DNA of 64,000 nucleotides from CAWFNW01 sp963817405 (lineage in GTDB: Bacteria; Actinomycetota; Coriobacteriia; Anaerosomatales; Anaerosomataceae): contig CAWFNW010000003.1 of assembly GCA_963817405.1 (NCBI GenBank), forward strand, positions 124,001 through 188,000. The letters run 5' to 3'. The position numbers were made by a program, and so were the translations under genes. Positions 42,777 through 50,906 of the stretch are shown one piece after another. The notes under the pieces were generated by a model that worked only from the letters and a program-made list of their open reading frames with translations, was not told the origin of the DNA and did no database searches. The stretch's first letter is position 1, and each line of letters starts with the position of its first letter.

Positions 42777-43355
42777 ATGGCACCTGAAACGCGAATCGGC
42801 AGCAAGCTCGCGACGCTTCGGGAGTCGCTCAACCTCTCGGTGCCCGAGCTGGCGGAGCGCTGCGACTGCGACGCTTCGGTCATCACCGGTCTCGAGGCCG
42901 GTGACCTTGCGCCGTCGCTGGCGCCCCTCATCAAGATCACGCGCGCGCTGGGCGTGCGGCTGGGCACGCTTCTGGATGACGACACCAACCTCGGTCCGGT
43001 CGTGACACGTGCCGGCGCTGCCGAGGAGGCCGCTCGGCTGAAGTCGCTGGAGACCTCGTCGGACGCCGGCGTGCTCGACTTCTTCTCGCTCGCGGCGTCC
43101 AAAGCGTCGCGGCACATGGAGCCGTTCCTCATCGACGTCATGCCCGGTACCGAAGAGCATCACGCACTCTCCTCGCACGAGGGCGAGGAGTTCATCTACG
43201 TGCTCGCCGGCGCGATTGAGATCGCCTACGGCAAGGACATGCACGTACTGCATCCGGGCGACAGTATCTACTACGACTCGATCGTCCCGCACCAGGTGCG
43301 CGCGCACGGGGACGCCCCCGCCAGCATCCTCGCCGTCGTGTACCAGCTCGCGTAG
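42777..43355 (+). CDS. XRE helix-turn-helix / cupin transcriptional regulator
   Basis: 192 residues. N-terminal XRE HTH (KLATLRESLNLSVPELAERC, SVITGLEAGD) and a C-terminal cupin_2 barrel (SHEGEEFIYVLAGAIEIAYG, LHPGDSIYYDSIVPHQVRAH). Such proteins often control the acyl-CoA ligase gene beside them; here that gene begins 11 nt downstream. ATG 42777 follows GGGAAGGGG. Confidence 0.93.
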   Translation: MAPETRIGSKLATLRESLNLSVPELAERCDCDASVITGLEAGDLAPSLAPLIKITRALGVRLGTLLDDDTNLGPVVTRAGAAEEAARLKSLETSSDAGVLDFFSLAASKASRHMEPFLIDVMPGTEEHHALSSHEGEEFIYVLAGAIEIAYGKDMHVLHPGDSIYYDSIVPHQVRAHGDAPASILAVVYQLA

Positions 43356-43366
43356 AGGAGGCGACG

Positions 43367-45079
43367 ATGGCGGCTCCCAACTCCGAGCTCCACACAGATC
43401 TGGCGCTGGGGCAGTACTTCGAGCGCATCGCTGCCGCGGACCCGGACCGCGACTTCATCGTGTATCCGGACCGCGACCTTCGCTGGTCGTACGCCCAGTT
43501 CGACACGCGCGTGGACCAGCTCGCCAAGGGTCTTCTCGCCATCGGCATCGGCAAGGGCGACCACGTCGGCGTCTGGGCGAGGAACATCCCCGACTGGCTG
43601 ACGCTGTGCTTCGCCTGCGCCAAGATGGGGGCCGTGCTCGTCACGGTGAACCCGGTCTACAAGGTGCACGAGCTGGCGTACGTGCTCAAGCAGTCGGACA
43701 TGAAGGCCCTCGCGATCATCGACACCTTCCGCGACGTGGACTATGTGGAGATCATCCGCGAACTGGTTCCCGAGACGATGACGCAGGAGCGCGGGCACCT
43801 TCAGACCGCTGAGTTCCCCCACCTGAAGAGCCTCATCTACATGGGCCCGGAGAAGCACCGCGGCTTCTACTCGATGCCTGAGCTGCTCGTCCTCGGCGAC
43901 AACATGCCTGACGAGCCGCTCCGCGAGCTCACCGCGTCGCTCCACGCCGACGACGTCGTGAACATGCAGTACACCTCGGGCACCACCGGCTTCCCGAAGG
44001 GCGTCATGCTCACCAGCCGGAACATCGTCAATAACGGCTTCTACATCGGCGAGCGTCAGCAGTTCACCGCTGCGGACCGCGTCTGCCTGCCGCCGCCCTA
44101 CTTTCACTGCTTCGGCATCGTGCTCGGCGTGATGGCCATCCTCACGCACGGCGCCACCATGGTGGGCATCGAGCAGTTCGACCCGTTGCTCGTGCTGGCG
44201 GCGGTCCAGAAGGAGCGCGCGACCGCGCTCTACGGCGTGCCGACGATGTTCATCGCGGAGCTCAACCACCCGATGTTCGACATGTTCGACCTGACGTCGC
44301 TGCGCACCGGCATCATGGCCGGATCGCCGTGCCCGATCGAGACGATGAAGCAGGTCATCGACCGCATGCACGCGTCCGAGCTCACCATCTGCTACGGCCT
44401 CACCGAGACCTCGCCCGTGTTCACGCAGACCTCCACGGACGACACACTCGAGCGCAAGTGCGAGACCATCGGCCGCAAGCACGACGTCGTGGACGTCCGG
44501 GTGATCGACCCCGAGACCGGCCGGGACTGCCCTCCGAACGTGCCGGGTGAGCTCTGCTGCCGCGGCTACAACGTGATGAAGGGCTACTACAAGATGCCCG
44601 ACGCCACCGCGGCAGCGATCGATGCCGAAGGCTACCTGCACTCGGGCGACCTCGGCACAGTGGACGAGCACGGCTACTACCGCATCACCGGGCGCATCAA
44701 GGACATGATCATCCGCGGCGGCGAGAACATCTACCCGCGCGAGATCGAGGAGTTCCTCTACACGATGCCCGGCGTCGAGGACGCGCAGATCGTGGGCGTG
44801 CCGGACGCCAAGTACGGCGAGGTGGTCGGCGCCTTCGTCCGCCGCTCGGCGGGAAGCGACATCACCGAGAGCGACGTCCAAGAGTATGCGCGCGCACGCA
44901 TGGCGCGGTACAAGGCGCCTAAGTACGTCTTCTTCGTCCACGAGTTCCCGCTCACCGCCTCCGGCAAGATCCAGAAGTACAAACTTCGCGACATGGCCAA
45001 GGAGATGCTGGGGATCGATATCGGGGTGTTCGCGGGCCAGACCGCTGGAGCCGCCGAGTCGGGCGCGATCGAGCCCTAG
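43367..45079 (+). CDS. AMP-dependent acyl-CoA synthetase (fatty acid--CoA ligase type)
   Basis: 570 residues. ATP/AMP site YTSGTTGFPKGVM, YGLTETSPV, the hinge region TGRIKDMIIRGGENIYPREI and the C-terminal Lys (TASGKIQKYKLRDMA). Matches medium/long-chain acyl-CoA ligases that activate carboxylic acids. ATG 43367 follows GAGGAGG. With the cupin regulator it forms a two-gene unit seen in many anaerobes. Confidence 0.93.
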   Translation: MAAPNSELHTDLALGQYFERIAAADPDRDFIVYPDRDLRWSYAQFDTRVDQLAKGLLAIGIGKGDHVGVWARNIPDWLTLCFACAKMGAVLVTVNPVYKVHELAYVLKQSDMKALAIIDTFRDVDYVEIIRELVPETMTQERGHLQTAEFPHLKSLIYMGPEKHRGFYSMPELLVLGDNMPDEPLRELTASLHADDVVNMQYTSGTTGFPKGVMLTSRNIVNNGFYIGERQQFTAADRVCLPPPYFHCFGIVLGVMAILTHGATMVGIEQFDPLLVLAAVQKERATALYGVPTMFIAELNHPMFDMFDLTSLRTGIMAGSPCPIETMKQVIDRMHASELTICYGLTETSPVFTQTSTDDTLERKCETIGRKHDVVDVRVIDPETGRDCPPNVPGELCCRGYNVMKGYYKMPDATAAAIDAEGYLHSGDLGTVDEHGYYRITGRIKDMIIRGGENIYPREIEEFLYTMPGVEDAQIVGVPDAKYGEVVGAFVRRSAGSDITESDVQEYARARMARYKAPKYVFFVHEFPLTASGKIQKYKLRDMAKEMLGIDIGVFAGQTAGAAESGAIEP

Positions 45080-45126
45080 GGTTTGAAAGCGCCGTCGCAT
45101 CACGCGGGTCAAGGAGGCGAAGAGCC

Positions 45127-46188
45127 GTGACCGGGGATCTGCCCACCGAGAAGACCGCGATCGAACGCCGGGAGTTCTGTCGCCTCATCGGCTGTGCCGC
45201 TCTCGTCGCGTGCGCCGCCTCGCTCACGGGCTGCGCCCGGGCCTTGGAGTGGTCAGAGAACCAGCACGCGCAGCCGACTGACGTGGCGGGCGGCGGCTCC
45301 ACCGAGCCGAGCGGCTCTCTCCAGCCGACAGGCTCTGTCGAACCCACGGGCTCCGCGACGCCGAGCGCCACCCCGACGCCGACCTTACCCGACGTGGTCG
45401 TTCGCATCGGCCAGGACCCCGCCGCGCGGCTCGCGTCCGCGGTCGCGGCGCTTGGCGGGTGGGAGCGCTTCGTCAAGGGAGGCGCGCGCGTCGTCGTGAA
45501 GCCGAACGTGCTCACAGGCCGGGCGCCGGAGTACGCAGTCACCACGGACCCGGACCTGCTCGAGGCGATCGTGCGGAGCGCGTATGACGCCGGCGCGAGC
45601 GAGGTCATCGTGCTCGACCGCCCGACGTCGTCGGCGCGCGCGGCCTTCGAGGTCTCGGGTCTGCTGGCGGCGACGGAGCGCGCCGGCGGGTCGGTGAAGT
45701 TCCTGACTGATCGCAACTTCAGGAAGGTGAGAATCCCCAACGCGCGGGTCCTGACCGAGTGGCCGATGGTACGCGATATCTTCGAAGCCGACACGCTCAT
45801 CAACGTGCCCATCGCGAAGACGCACGGCATGGCGGTGCTGACGATGTCCATGAAGAACTTGATGGGCATCCTCGGAAGCTCGCGGGGGCTGATCCACCAG
45901 AGCTTCGCATCCAAGATCTGCGACGTCGCCACCGTGGTGAAGCCCGACCTCGTCGTGCTCGACGCGCGCCGCATCCTCACTGCGCACGGTCCCTCCGGAG
46001 GCTCGCTTGCCGACGTCGCCGAGCTCAACACGCTTGTTGTCGGGACGAACATGGCCTCCGTGGATGCGTACGGCACCACGCTTTTCGGCAAGAAGCCGAC
46101 CGACCTCGAATACCTCGTGCAGGCCGCCGAGCGCGGCATCGGTGAGATCCGGCTGGAGCGGCTACTGATTGACAAGGTGGCGATATAG
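45127..46188 (+). CDS. DUF362 lipoprotein
   Basis: 353 residues from GTG 45127 (AAGGAGG upstream). RREFCRLIGC then a hydrophobic segment and lipobox SLTGC give a lipoprotein with a twin-Arg-like start (one R pair). A Ser/Thr/Pro/Gly linker and the DUF362 domain (VVVKPNVLTG, INVPIAKTHGMAVLTMSMKN, DLVVLDARRIL) follow. DUF362 proteins are linked to iron-sulfur or redox chemistry, activity unknown. The polyferredoxin gene begins 1 nt after its stop. Confidence 0.88.
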   Translation: MTGDLPTEKTAIERREFCRLIGCAALVACAASLTGCARALEWSENQHAQPTDVAGGGSTEPSGSLQPTGSVEPTGSATPSATPTPTLPDVVVRIGQDPAARLASAVAALGGWERFVKGGARVVVKPNVLTGRAPEYAVTTDPDLLEAIVRSAYDAGASEVIVLDRPTSSARAAFEVSGLLAATERAGGSVKFLTDRNFRKVRIPNARVLTEWPMVRDIFEADTLINVPIAKTHGMAVLTMSMKNLMGILGSSRGLIHQSFASKICDVATVVKPDLVVLDARRILTAHGPSGGSLADVAELNTLVVGTNMASVDAYGTTLFGKKPTDLEYLVQAAERGIGEIRLERLLIDKVAI

Positions 46189-46189
46189 C

Positions 46190-47707
46190 ATGGCGCGTCG
46201 CGAGGGCGTACGCGTGCGGGTCAGCCGTCTCAGGCACGTCGTCCAGACGGTCGCCACGCTGGCGTTCTTCGTACTGCTCACGCTGACCGTGTGGCCGCTC
46301 GGGCAGGTCTACCTCGGCGCGTTCCTCGTGGCCGACCCCCTCATCGCACTCAACTCGGCCGTCAACGGCGTGTGGCTGCCTCCGATGGTGCTGGCGATCG
46401 TCATGCTGCTGGCGCCACTTGTCGTCGGGCGAGCGTTCTGCGGCTTCCTCTGCCCGATGGGCGCAGTGGTCGAACTCACGTCTCCCCCGCCCAAGCGTGG
46501 GTCGCGGGTACCGGATCGGGTGCGCGCAGTGCTCCGCCGCCTCCCACCGTACGTGCTCGCCGTGAGCCTCGGGCTCCTGCTGTTCTCAGTGGGGACGTAC
46601 CTGTTCCTCGACCCGTTGGCCATGCTCACGCGCTTGTCGGTGACGTTGCTGTACCCGCTGCTTGACCGCGTGGCGCGGCTCGTCGGAGACGTCGCGTACC
46701 TCGTGCCGCCATTCCGCCCGGGCGTCGACGCTGTCACCGCCACGCTCACGGGGCGCATCATGTTCGAGGCTCCGCGGGTGTTCGCTGGGGCGCTCCTCGC
46801 GCTCGCGACGTTCGCAGCCGTCCTAGCGGCGTCGCGGCTTGAGACGCGGCTGTGGTGCCGGCACGTCTGCCCGCTGGGGGCGCTGCTCGGCCTCGTCGGC
46901 CGCTTCGGCGTGGCCGGTCGCGTGGTCGACGAATCCACCTGCATCGCGTGCGGGCGCTGTGCGAGCGTGTGCCCGATGGACGCGGTCGGTGCCGACTTCG
47001 TCACGACGGACACGACCCGGTGCGAGTGCTCCTTCGAGTGCGCGGATGTCTGCCCCGTCGGGGCGATCTCTTTCGGGCTGCGGCCCGCGAAGGTGCCGTA
47101 CTCGGCCGAGCGTAGAGGCCTGCTGGCAGCGGGCGGCATCGCAGCGCTCACGGGGTTCTTCACATTCACGGGACTGTCCCGCCAGGTCCGCGCCTACGCG
47201 CTCATCCGCCCGCCTGGCGCGGTCGCCGAGCCGACGTTCCTCGGGCGGTGCAGCAGGTGCGGGCAGTGCATGAAGGTGTGCCCAACGAACGTGCTGCAGC
47301 CGTGCATGAGCAAGGCGGGGTTGGAGGGCGTCTTTACCCCCGAGATGGACTACGACATCGGCCCCTGCGACTGGTCCTGCCGCGAGTGCGGGCTCGTCTG
47401 CCCGACGGGAGCGATCGAGCCTCTTGATCTTGAGCGCAAGCGCGAGACCCGTATCGGCAGAGCGTTCATCGACAAGAACCGCTGTATCCCGTGGGCGGAC
47501 GGGGCGACGTGTCTCGTGTGCCAGGAACTCTGCCCGATTCCGGACAAGGCCATCTCGCTCAGCCGCGCGGATGTGACAAGGCCGGACGGGACGAAGGTCA
47601 CGCTCGACCGGCCCGAGGTGATCGTTGACCGCTGCATCGGCTGCGGCGTGTGCGAGAATGCGTGCCCGGTCGCGAACCAGTCGGCTATCACCGTGAGGGC
47701 GCGGTGA
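46190..47707 (+). CDS. membrane polyferredoxin (NapH/MauN-like 4Fe-4S protein)
   Basis: 505 residues. Hydrophobic helices (~10-170; CGFLCPMGAVVEL, CRHVCPLGALLGLVG are NapH-like Cys motifs in loops), then several ferredoxin-type sites: CIACGRCASVCP, ECADVCPVG, CSRCGQCMKVCP, CRECGLVCPTG, CQELCPIP, CIGCGVCENACP. It should move electrons between a cytosolic or membrane donor and extracytoplasmic partners. It sits in an operon with DUF362 and YkgJ-like proteins. Confidence 0.93.
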   Translation: MARREGVRVRVSRLRHVVQTVATLAFFVLLTLTVWPLGQVYLGAFLVADPLIALNSAVNGVWLPPMVLAIVMLLAPLVVGRAFCGFLCPMGAVVELTSPPPKRGSRVPDRVRAVLRRLPPYVLAVSLGLLLFSVGTYLFLDPLAMLTRLSVTLLYPLLDRVARLVGDVAYLVPPFRPGVDAVTATLTGRIMFEAPRVFAGALLALATFAAVLAASRLETRLWCRHVCPLGALLGLVGRFGVAGRVVDESTCIACGRCASVCPMDAVGADFVTTDTTRCECSFECADVCPVGAISFGLRPAKVPYSAERRGLLAAGGIAALTGFFTFTGLSRQVRAYALIRPPGAVAEPTFLGRCSRCGQCMKVCPTNVLQPCMSKAGLEGVFTPEMDYDIGPCDWSCRECGLVCPTGAIEPLDLERKRETRIGRAFIDKNRCIPWADGATCLVCQELCPIPDKAISLSRADVTRPDGTKVTLDRPEVIVDRCIGCGVCENACPVANQSAITVRAR

Positions 47708-48144
47708 GGTGCGCCAGCGGCGCAGTGCCCGGCGGCGTGCAGAATGCGACGTCGACCGAGCGCTATGACCTCTGCCACGAGTGCGGCGGGCTGTGCTGCT
47801 GCCTCTATCTGGCGCACGACGAGAACGGCGCGTATATCGGTGACGGCTGGCTTCCTCAGTACATCGAGCTCTGGCTCGAGCGGCTGCAGGCAAGCGGCGC
47901 CCTCGTCGTCACCGCATCTGAGTACCGCGCCGGCGCGGCCGGGGTGGCGCCGCTGCACGACCCCCGGCTGAGCCATCTCCCCACGGCGGCAGGCGCGGAA
48001 TACCAGGCCGCGCTGCCGGCGTGGATCGACGTGCGCAAGTGCCAGTTCTGCCACCCGGACACGGGCTGTCTGCTCCCGCGCGAGTATCGCGCCGACATCT
48101 GTCGCGACTACGTGTGCGAGCTCTGGACAACAGAGGAGGCGTGA
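47704..48144 (+). CDS. YkgJ-like Cys-cluster protein
   Basis: 146 residues from GTG 47704, overlapping the polyferredoxin stop (GTGA). Cys pattern: CHECGGLCCCLYL near the N-terminus, CQFCHPDTGCLLP and ICRDYVCELW. This is the YkgJ/CxxCxxCC zinc- or iron-cluster family of unknown function. A 10-bp hairpin covers its stop codon. Confidence 0.85.
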   Translation: MRCASGAVPGGVQNATSTERYDLCHECGGLCCCLYLAHDENGAYIGDGWLPQYIELWLERLQASGALVVTASEYRAGAAGVAPLHDPRLSHLPTAAGAEYQAALPAWIDVRKCQFCHPDTGCLLPREYRADICRDYVCELWTTEEA

Positions 48145-48159
48145 GCGGACTCACGCCTC
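48136..48159. terminator. 10-bp perfect hairpin at the end of the DUF362 operon
   Basis: GAGGCGTGAG (48136-48145) pairs with CTCACGCCTC (48150-48159), loop CGGA. It includes the YkgJ stop and lies 43 bp from the convergent heliorhodopsin stop, so it could work in both directions. Confidence 0.6.
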
Positions 48160-48201
48160 ATCGTTCGATCTCGAGCCGGATGACGCGGCGCTTGGCCGGC
48201 T

Positions 48202-48963
48202 CTACGTCGTCGGCACCAGCGTGTTAGCGAACACGAGCCACGCCAGGAGCGACTTCGCGGTCAGGCTGAGGAAGACGTACACGACCTCGCCATAGACGTA
48301 GTCACGCCACTTGCCGACCTGCTTGTACTGCAGGACTTGGTTCACCGCGAAGCTCATGAAGAACACGAACATGGACACGAAGATCCAGTAGACGAAGCTT
48401 GGCGGGGTCGCATCGCTCCCCGGCGTCGTCATGTAGATGCCGATGGCGATCCACGGCACCACGCCCGCGAGGCAGCCGAAGAAGTAGGGAAGCCAGTTTG
48501 GCTTGCCCGGTTCCTCGTACTTCTCCATGAGCAGGCCGAAGAGGATCATCATCGCGTTCACGCCGAAGATGGCCACGAGTGCCGCGATGTCGCTGATGCC
48601 CGGAAGCATCGCGATGAGCACGACCATCAATGACGAGCTTACCGAGTACTCGATCCAGCGCGCGTAGTTGCGGTTGCGCTTGAGGTTCCTCACGTACCAG
48701 TCGAAGACGCCCGGTGCCGAGATGATGAAGTGCGCGAGTGCCGAGAGGAACACGAACGCCGCGACCGCCGGGCCAAGCGGCAGCGAGAAGAGCTCGACTT
48801 GCTCGGAGGGCGTGCCGGGAGGGCCCGCCATCCGTGACAGTGTCACTGGTAGCGAGAAGTCGTTGGAGAGCGCCACGATCGCCACGCCTTGCGCGGCGTG
48901 GAAGAAACCCATCACGATGTTGTAGATGCGAAGCCGTCTGAATCTGGGCTCGATGTCCGCCAT
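48202..48963 (-). CDS. heliorhodopsin
   Basis: 253 residues, seven hydrophobic segments. The family hallmarks are present: RLRIYNIVMGFFHAAQG (H22), LSNDFSLPVT, SALAHFIIS (H78), ARWIEYSVSSSLMVVLIAML (E105, the expected Schiff-base counterion), SDIAALVAIFGVNAMMILFG, and the last helix SLTAKSLLAWLVF with K237 for retinal and S233 four residues before. Length and motifs match heliorhodopsins, whose N-terminus faces the cytosol, unlike type-1 rhodopsins. ATG 48963 follows GGGAGGGG. Function unknown in general; no carotenoid or retinal genes in the window. Confidence 0.96.
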   Translation of the reverse strand: MADIEPRFRRLRIYNIVMGFFHAAQGVAIVALSNDFSLPVTLSRMAGPPGTPSEQVELFSLPLGPAVAAFVFLSALAHFIISAPGVFDWYVRNLKRNRNYARWIEYSVSSSLMVVLIAMLPGISDIAALVAIFGVNAMMILFGLLMEKYEEPGKPNWLPYFFGCLAGVVPWIAIGIYMTTPGSDATPPSFVYWIFVSMFVFFMSFAVNQVLQYKQVGKWRDYVYGEVVYVFLSLTAKSLLAWLVFANTLVPTT

Positions 48964-49106
48964 TCCAACCCCTCCCGTCGTGGTTCACTGCCTCCCGAAA
49001 CAGACCGCCTGTTGGTGTCGCCGCTTGTGGATGCGACACTTTCTCACGGTACCGTATTCCCGCATCAGCCGTCACCGTTACGTCCCCTCCCAAGGAGGCC
49101 CCACTC

Positions 49107-49979
49107 ATGAAAGCAGACCCCAAGGCGCTCCTGACCACTCCCATCGTGGTCCTGATCGCCGTCGGTATCGCGCGGGCGGGCTCGCAGGGCGGCGCCACCG
49201 TGGGTGGTATCCCCGTGTTCGCCCTGGCGGTCGGACTGGTGTTTCTCATCCAGTGGGTCGCGTTCATCCCCGCCTTCCGCAGTCAGAGCGAGCGCTTCTA
49301 CGATCTCACCGGAGGCCTCACCTACATCTCGGTGACGCTGCTCACCGCGGCGCTCAGCGGCCCCCTCGACGCCCGGTCCTTGCTGCTGATCGCACTCGTG
49401 GTCGTGTGGGCGGGGCGGCTTGGGACGTTCCTGTTCCGCCGGGTCAGGAAGGCCGGCAAGGACGGCCGGTTTGACGACATCAAGCCGTCATTCGTCCGAT
49501 TCCTCAATGCGTGGACGATCCAGGCGCTGTGGATCACTCTCACGGCGGGCGCTGCTCTCGCGGCAATCACCTCGGGGAGCAAGACGGACCTGGACGCGAT
49601 CGCCATCCTCGGCCTCTGCATCTGGCTCGTCGGGTTCGCCGTCGAGGCCACCGCCGATCTCCAGAAGAACCGCTTCCGCGCGGACCCGGCGAACAAGGGC
49701 CGCTTCATCCACACGGGTCTGTGGTCCTGGTCCCGGCATCCCAACTACTTCGGCGAGATCACGCTCTGGGTCGGCGTGGCGCTGATCGCGTTCTCGGCCC
49801 TTCAGGGGTGGCAGCTGGTCACCCTCATTTCGCCGGTCTTCGTGTTCCTGCTGATCACGCGCGTGAGCGGCGTTCCGCTTCTCGAGAAGCGCGCCGACAA
49901 GACGTGGGGCGGGCAGGAAGACTACGAAGCCTACAAGTCCCGGACCTCGGTGCTCGTTCCGCTTCCTCCTCGCCGCTAG
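49107..49979 (+). CDS. DUF1295 (steroid-5-alpha-reductase-like) membrane protein
   Basis: 290 residues, ~7 helices. The C-terminal DUF1295 core includes KNRFRADPANKGRFIHTGLW, SWSRHPNYFGEITLW and EKRADKTWGGQEDYEAYKSR, which bind NADPH in steroid-reductase-like enzymes or SAM in isoprenylcysteine methyltransferases. ATG 49107 follows CAAGGAGG. It is divergent from heliorhodopsin; the 143-bp gap holds the palindrome ACGGTACCGT at 49046-49055. Confidence 0.9.
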   Translation: MKADPKALLTTPIVVLIAVGIARAGSQGGATVGGIPVFALAVGLVFLIQWVAFIPAFRSQSERFYDLTGGLTYISVTLLTAALSGPLDARSLLLIALVVVWAGRLGTFLFRRVRKAGKDGRFDDIKPSFVRFLNAWTIQALWITLTAGAALAAITSGSKTDLDAIAILGLCIWLVGFAVEATADLQKNRFRADPANKGRFIHTGLWSWSRHPNYFGEITLWVGVALIAFSALQGWQLVTLISPVFVFLLITRVSGVPLLEKRADKTWGGQEDYEAYKSRTSVLVPLPPRR

Positions 49980-50013
49980 GGCGGGTGCCGCGCCGAATCC
50001 TTCTCCGAGCCCC

Positions 50014-50044
50014 TTGACCCTGACGTTACGTCAGGGTTTAGGCT
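50014..50044 (+). promoter_or_regulatory. MerR/TipA-type promoter with operator dyad
   Basis: TTGACC (50014-50019), a 19-bp spacer and TAGGCT (50039-50044): the long spacer is the hallmark of MerR-activated promoters. The spacer holds the perfect dyad ACCCTGACG (50017-50025) TTA CGTCAGGGT (50029-50037). The regulator gene starts 25 bp downstream, so autoregulation by the TipA-like protein is expected. Confidence 0.85.
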
Positions 50045-50068
50045 TGTGCTCGGAAAGGAGGTGTCACG

Positions 50069-50833
50069 ATGGCGTACACCGTGGGTGAGGTCGCGAGGAC
50101 GGCTCACCTGAGCGTCCGAACGCTTCACCACTACGATCAGATCGGGCTGCTCAGGCCCTCAGCTCGGACAGATGCCGGCTACCGGCTCTACACGGATGAG
50201 GACCTGCGCCTGCTGCAGCAGGTGCTGTTCTTCAGGGAGCTCGGCTTCGGGCTTGAGGAGATCCGACGCATCGTGACATCGCCCGGCTACGACCAGACCG
50301 AGGCGCTCGTCGCGCAGCGCGAGTGGCTGGCGGAGAAGCGGCTGCAGACAGACGCGATGATCGCAGCCGTCGACCGGGCGCTTGATGCGCTCACGGAAGG
50401 AGTGACGATGGACAAGGAAGACATGTTCGAGGTGTTCGGCGACTTCGATCCGGCGGAGTACGAGGACGAGGCGCGCGAGCGCTGGGGCGAGACAGACGCG
50501 TACAAGGAGTCTGCTCGCCGTACGAAGGGCTACACGAAGCAGGACTGGCTGCGAATCAAGGACGAGGGCACGGTCGCGATGGAGCTCCTGACGGCGGCCT
50601 TCGACGCCAAGGCGCCCGCCGGCTCCGACGCGTCGAACGCCGCGGTACAGGCCTGGTACGACCAGATCGCCAACAACTTCTACGTGCCGACGATGGAGAT
50701 CGCGGACGGGCTCGCTGATATGTACGTCGCGGACCCGAGGTTCACGAAGAACTACGACGTGCACCGCGAGGGGCTTGCGCTCTACCTGCGCGATGCAATC
50801 CACGCGTGGACGGCGATGAAGCGCGCCCAGTAG
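50069..50833 (+). CDS. TipAL-like MerR-family regulator with TipAS domain
   Basis: 254 residues. N-terminal MerR HTH (YTVGEVARTAHLSVRTLHHY, DQIGLLRPSARTDAGYRLYT), a dimerisation coiled coil (~75-110), then an all-helical TipAS domain (~115-250) that in TipAL covalently or tightly binds thiopeptides. ATG 50069 has AAAGGAGG upstream. The promoter dyad just before it fits autoactivation. Target genes other than itself are not evident; a strong terminator follows directly. Confidence 0.93.
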   Translation: MAYTVGEVARTAHLSVRTLHHYDQIGLLRPSARTDAGYRLYTDEDLRLLQQVLFFRELGFGLEEIRRIVTSPGYDQTEALVAQREWLAEKRLQTDAMIAAVDRALDALTEGVTMDKEDMFEVFGDFDPAEYEDEARERWGETDAYKESARRTKGYTKQDWLRIKDEGTVAMELLTAAFDAKAPAGSDASNAAVQAWYDQIANNFYVPTMEIADGLADMYVADPRFTKNYDVHREGLALYLRDAIHAWTAMKRAQ

Positions 50834-50855
50834 CGCCGGGCGCTGTGCGACAATC

Positions 50856-50881
50856 GGGGAGCCGCGCGCACGCGGCTCCCC
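50856..50881 (+). terminator. terminator after the TipAL-like gene
   Basis: GGGGAGCCGCG (50856-50866) pairs perfectly with CGCGGCTCCCC (50871-50881), loop CGCA; 23 bp after the stop. Confidence 0.7.
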
Positions 50882-50906
50882 GTCGCCGTTCCCGGAGGTC
50901 GCGCCC

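Noticed and set aside
41844..43355. 503-codon frame joining the region antisense to LOG with the cupin regulator
   Set aside because: The first 311 codons are antisense to the LOG gene; the regulator starts at ATG 42777 with a ribosome binding site.
43271..45112. 613-codon minus-strand frame over the acyl-CoA ligase
   Set aside because: Shadow of a strongly conserved plus-strand gene with AMP-ligase motifs.
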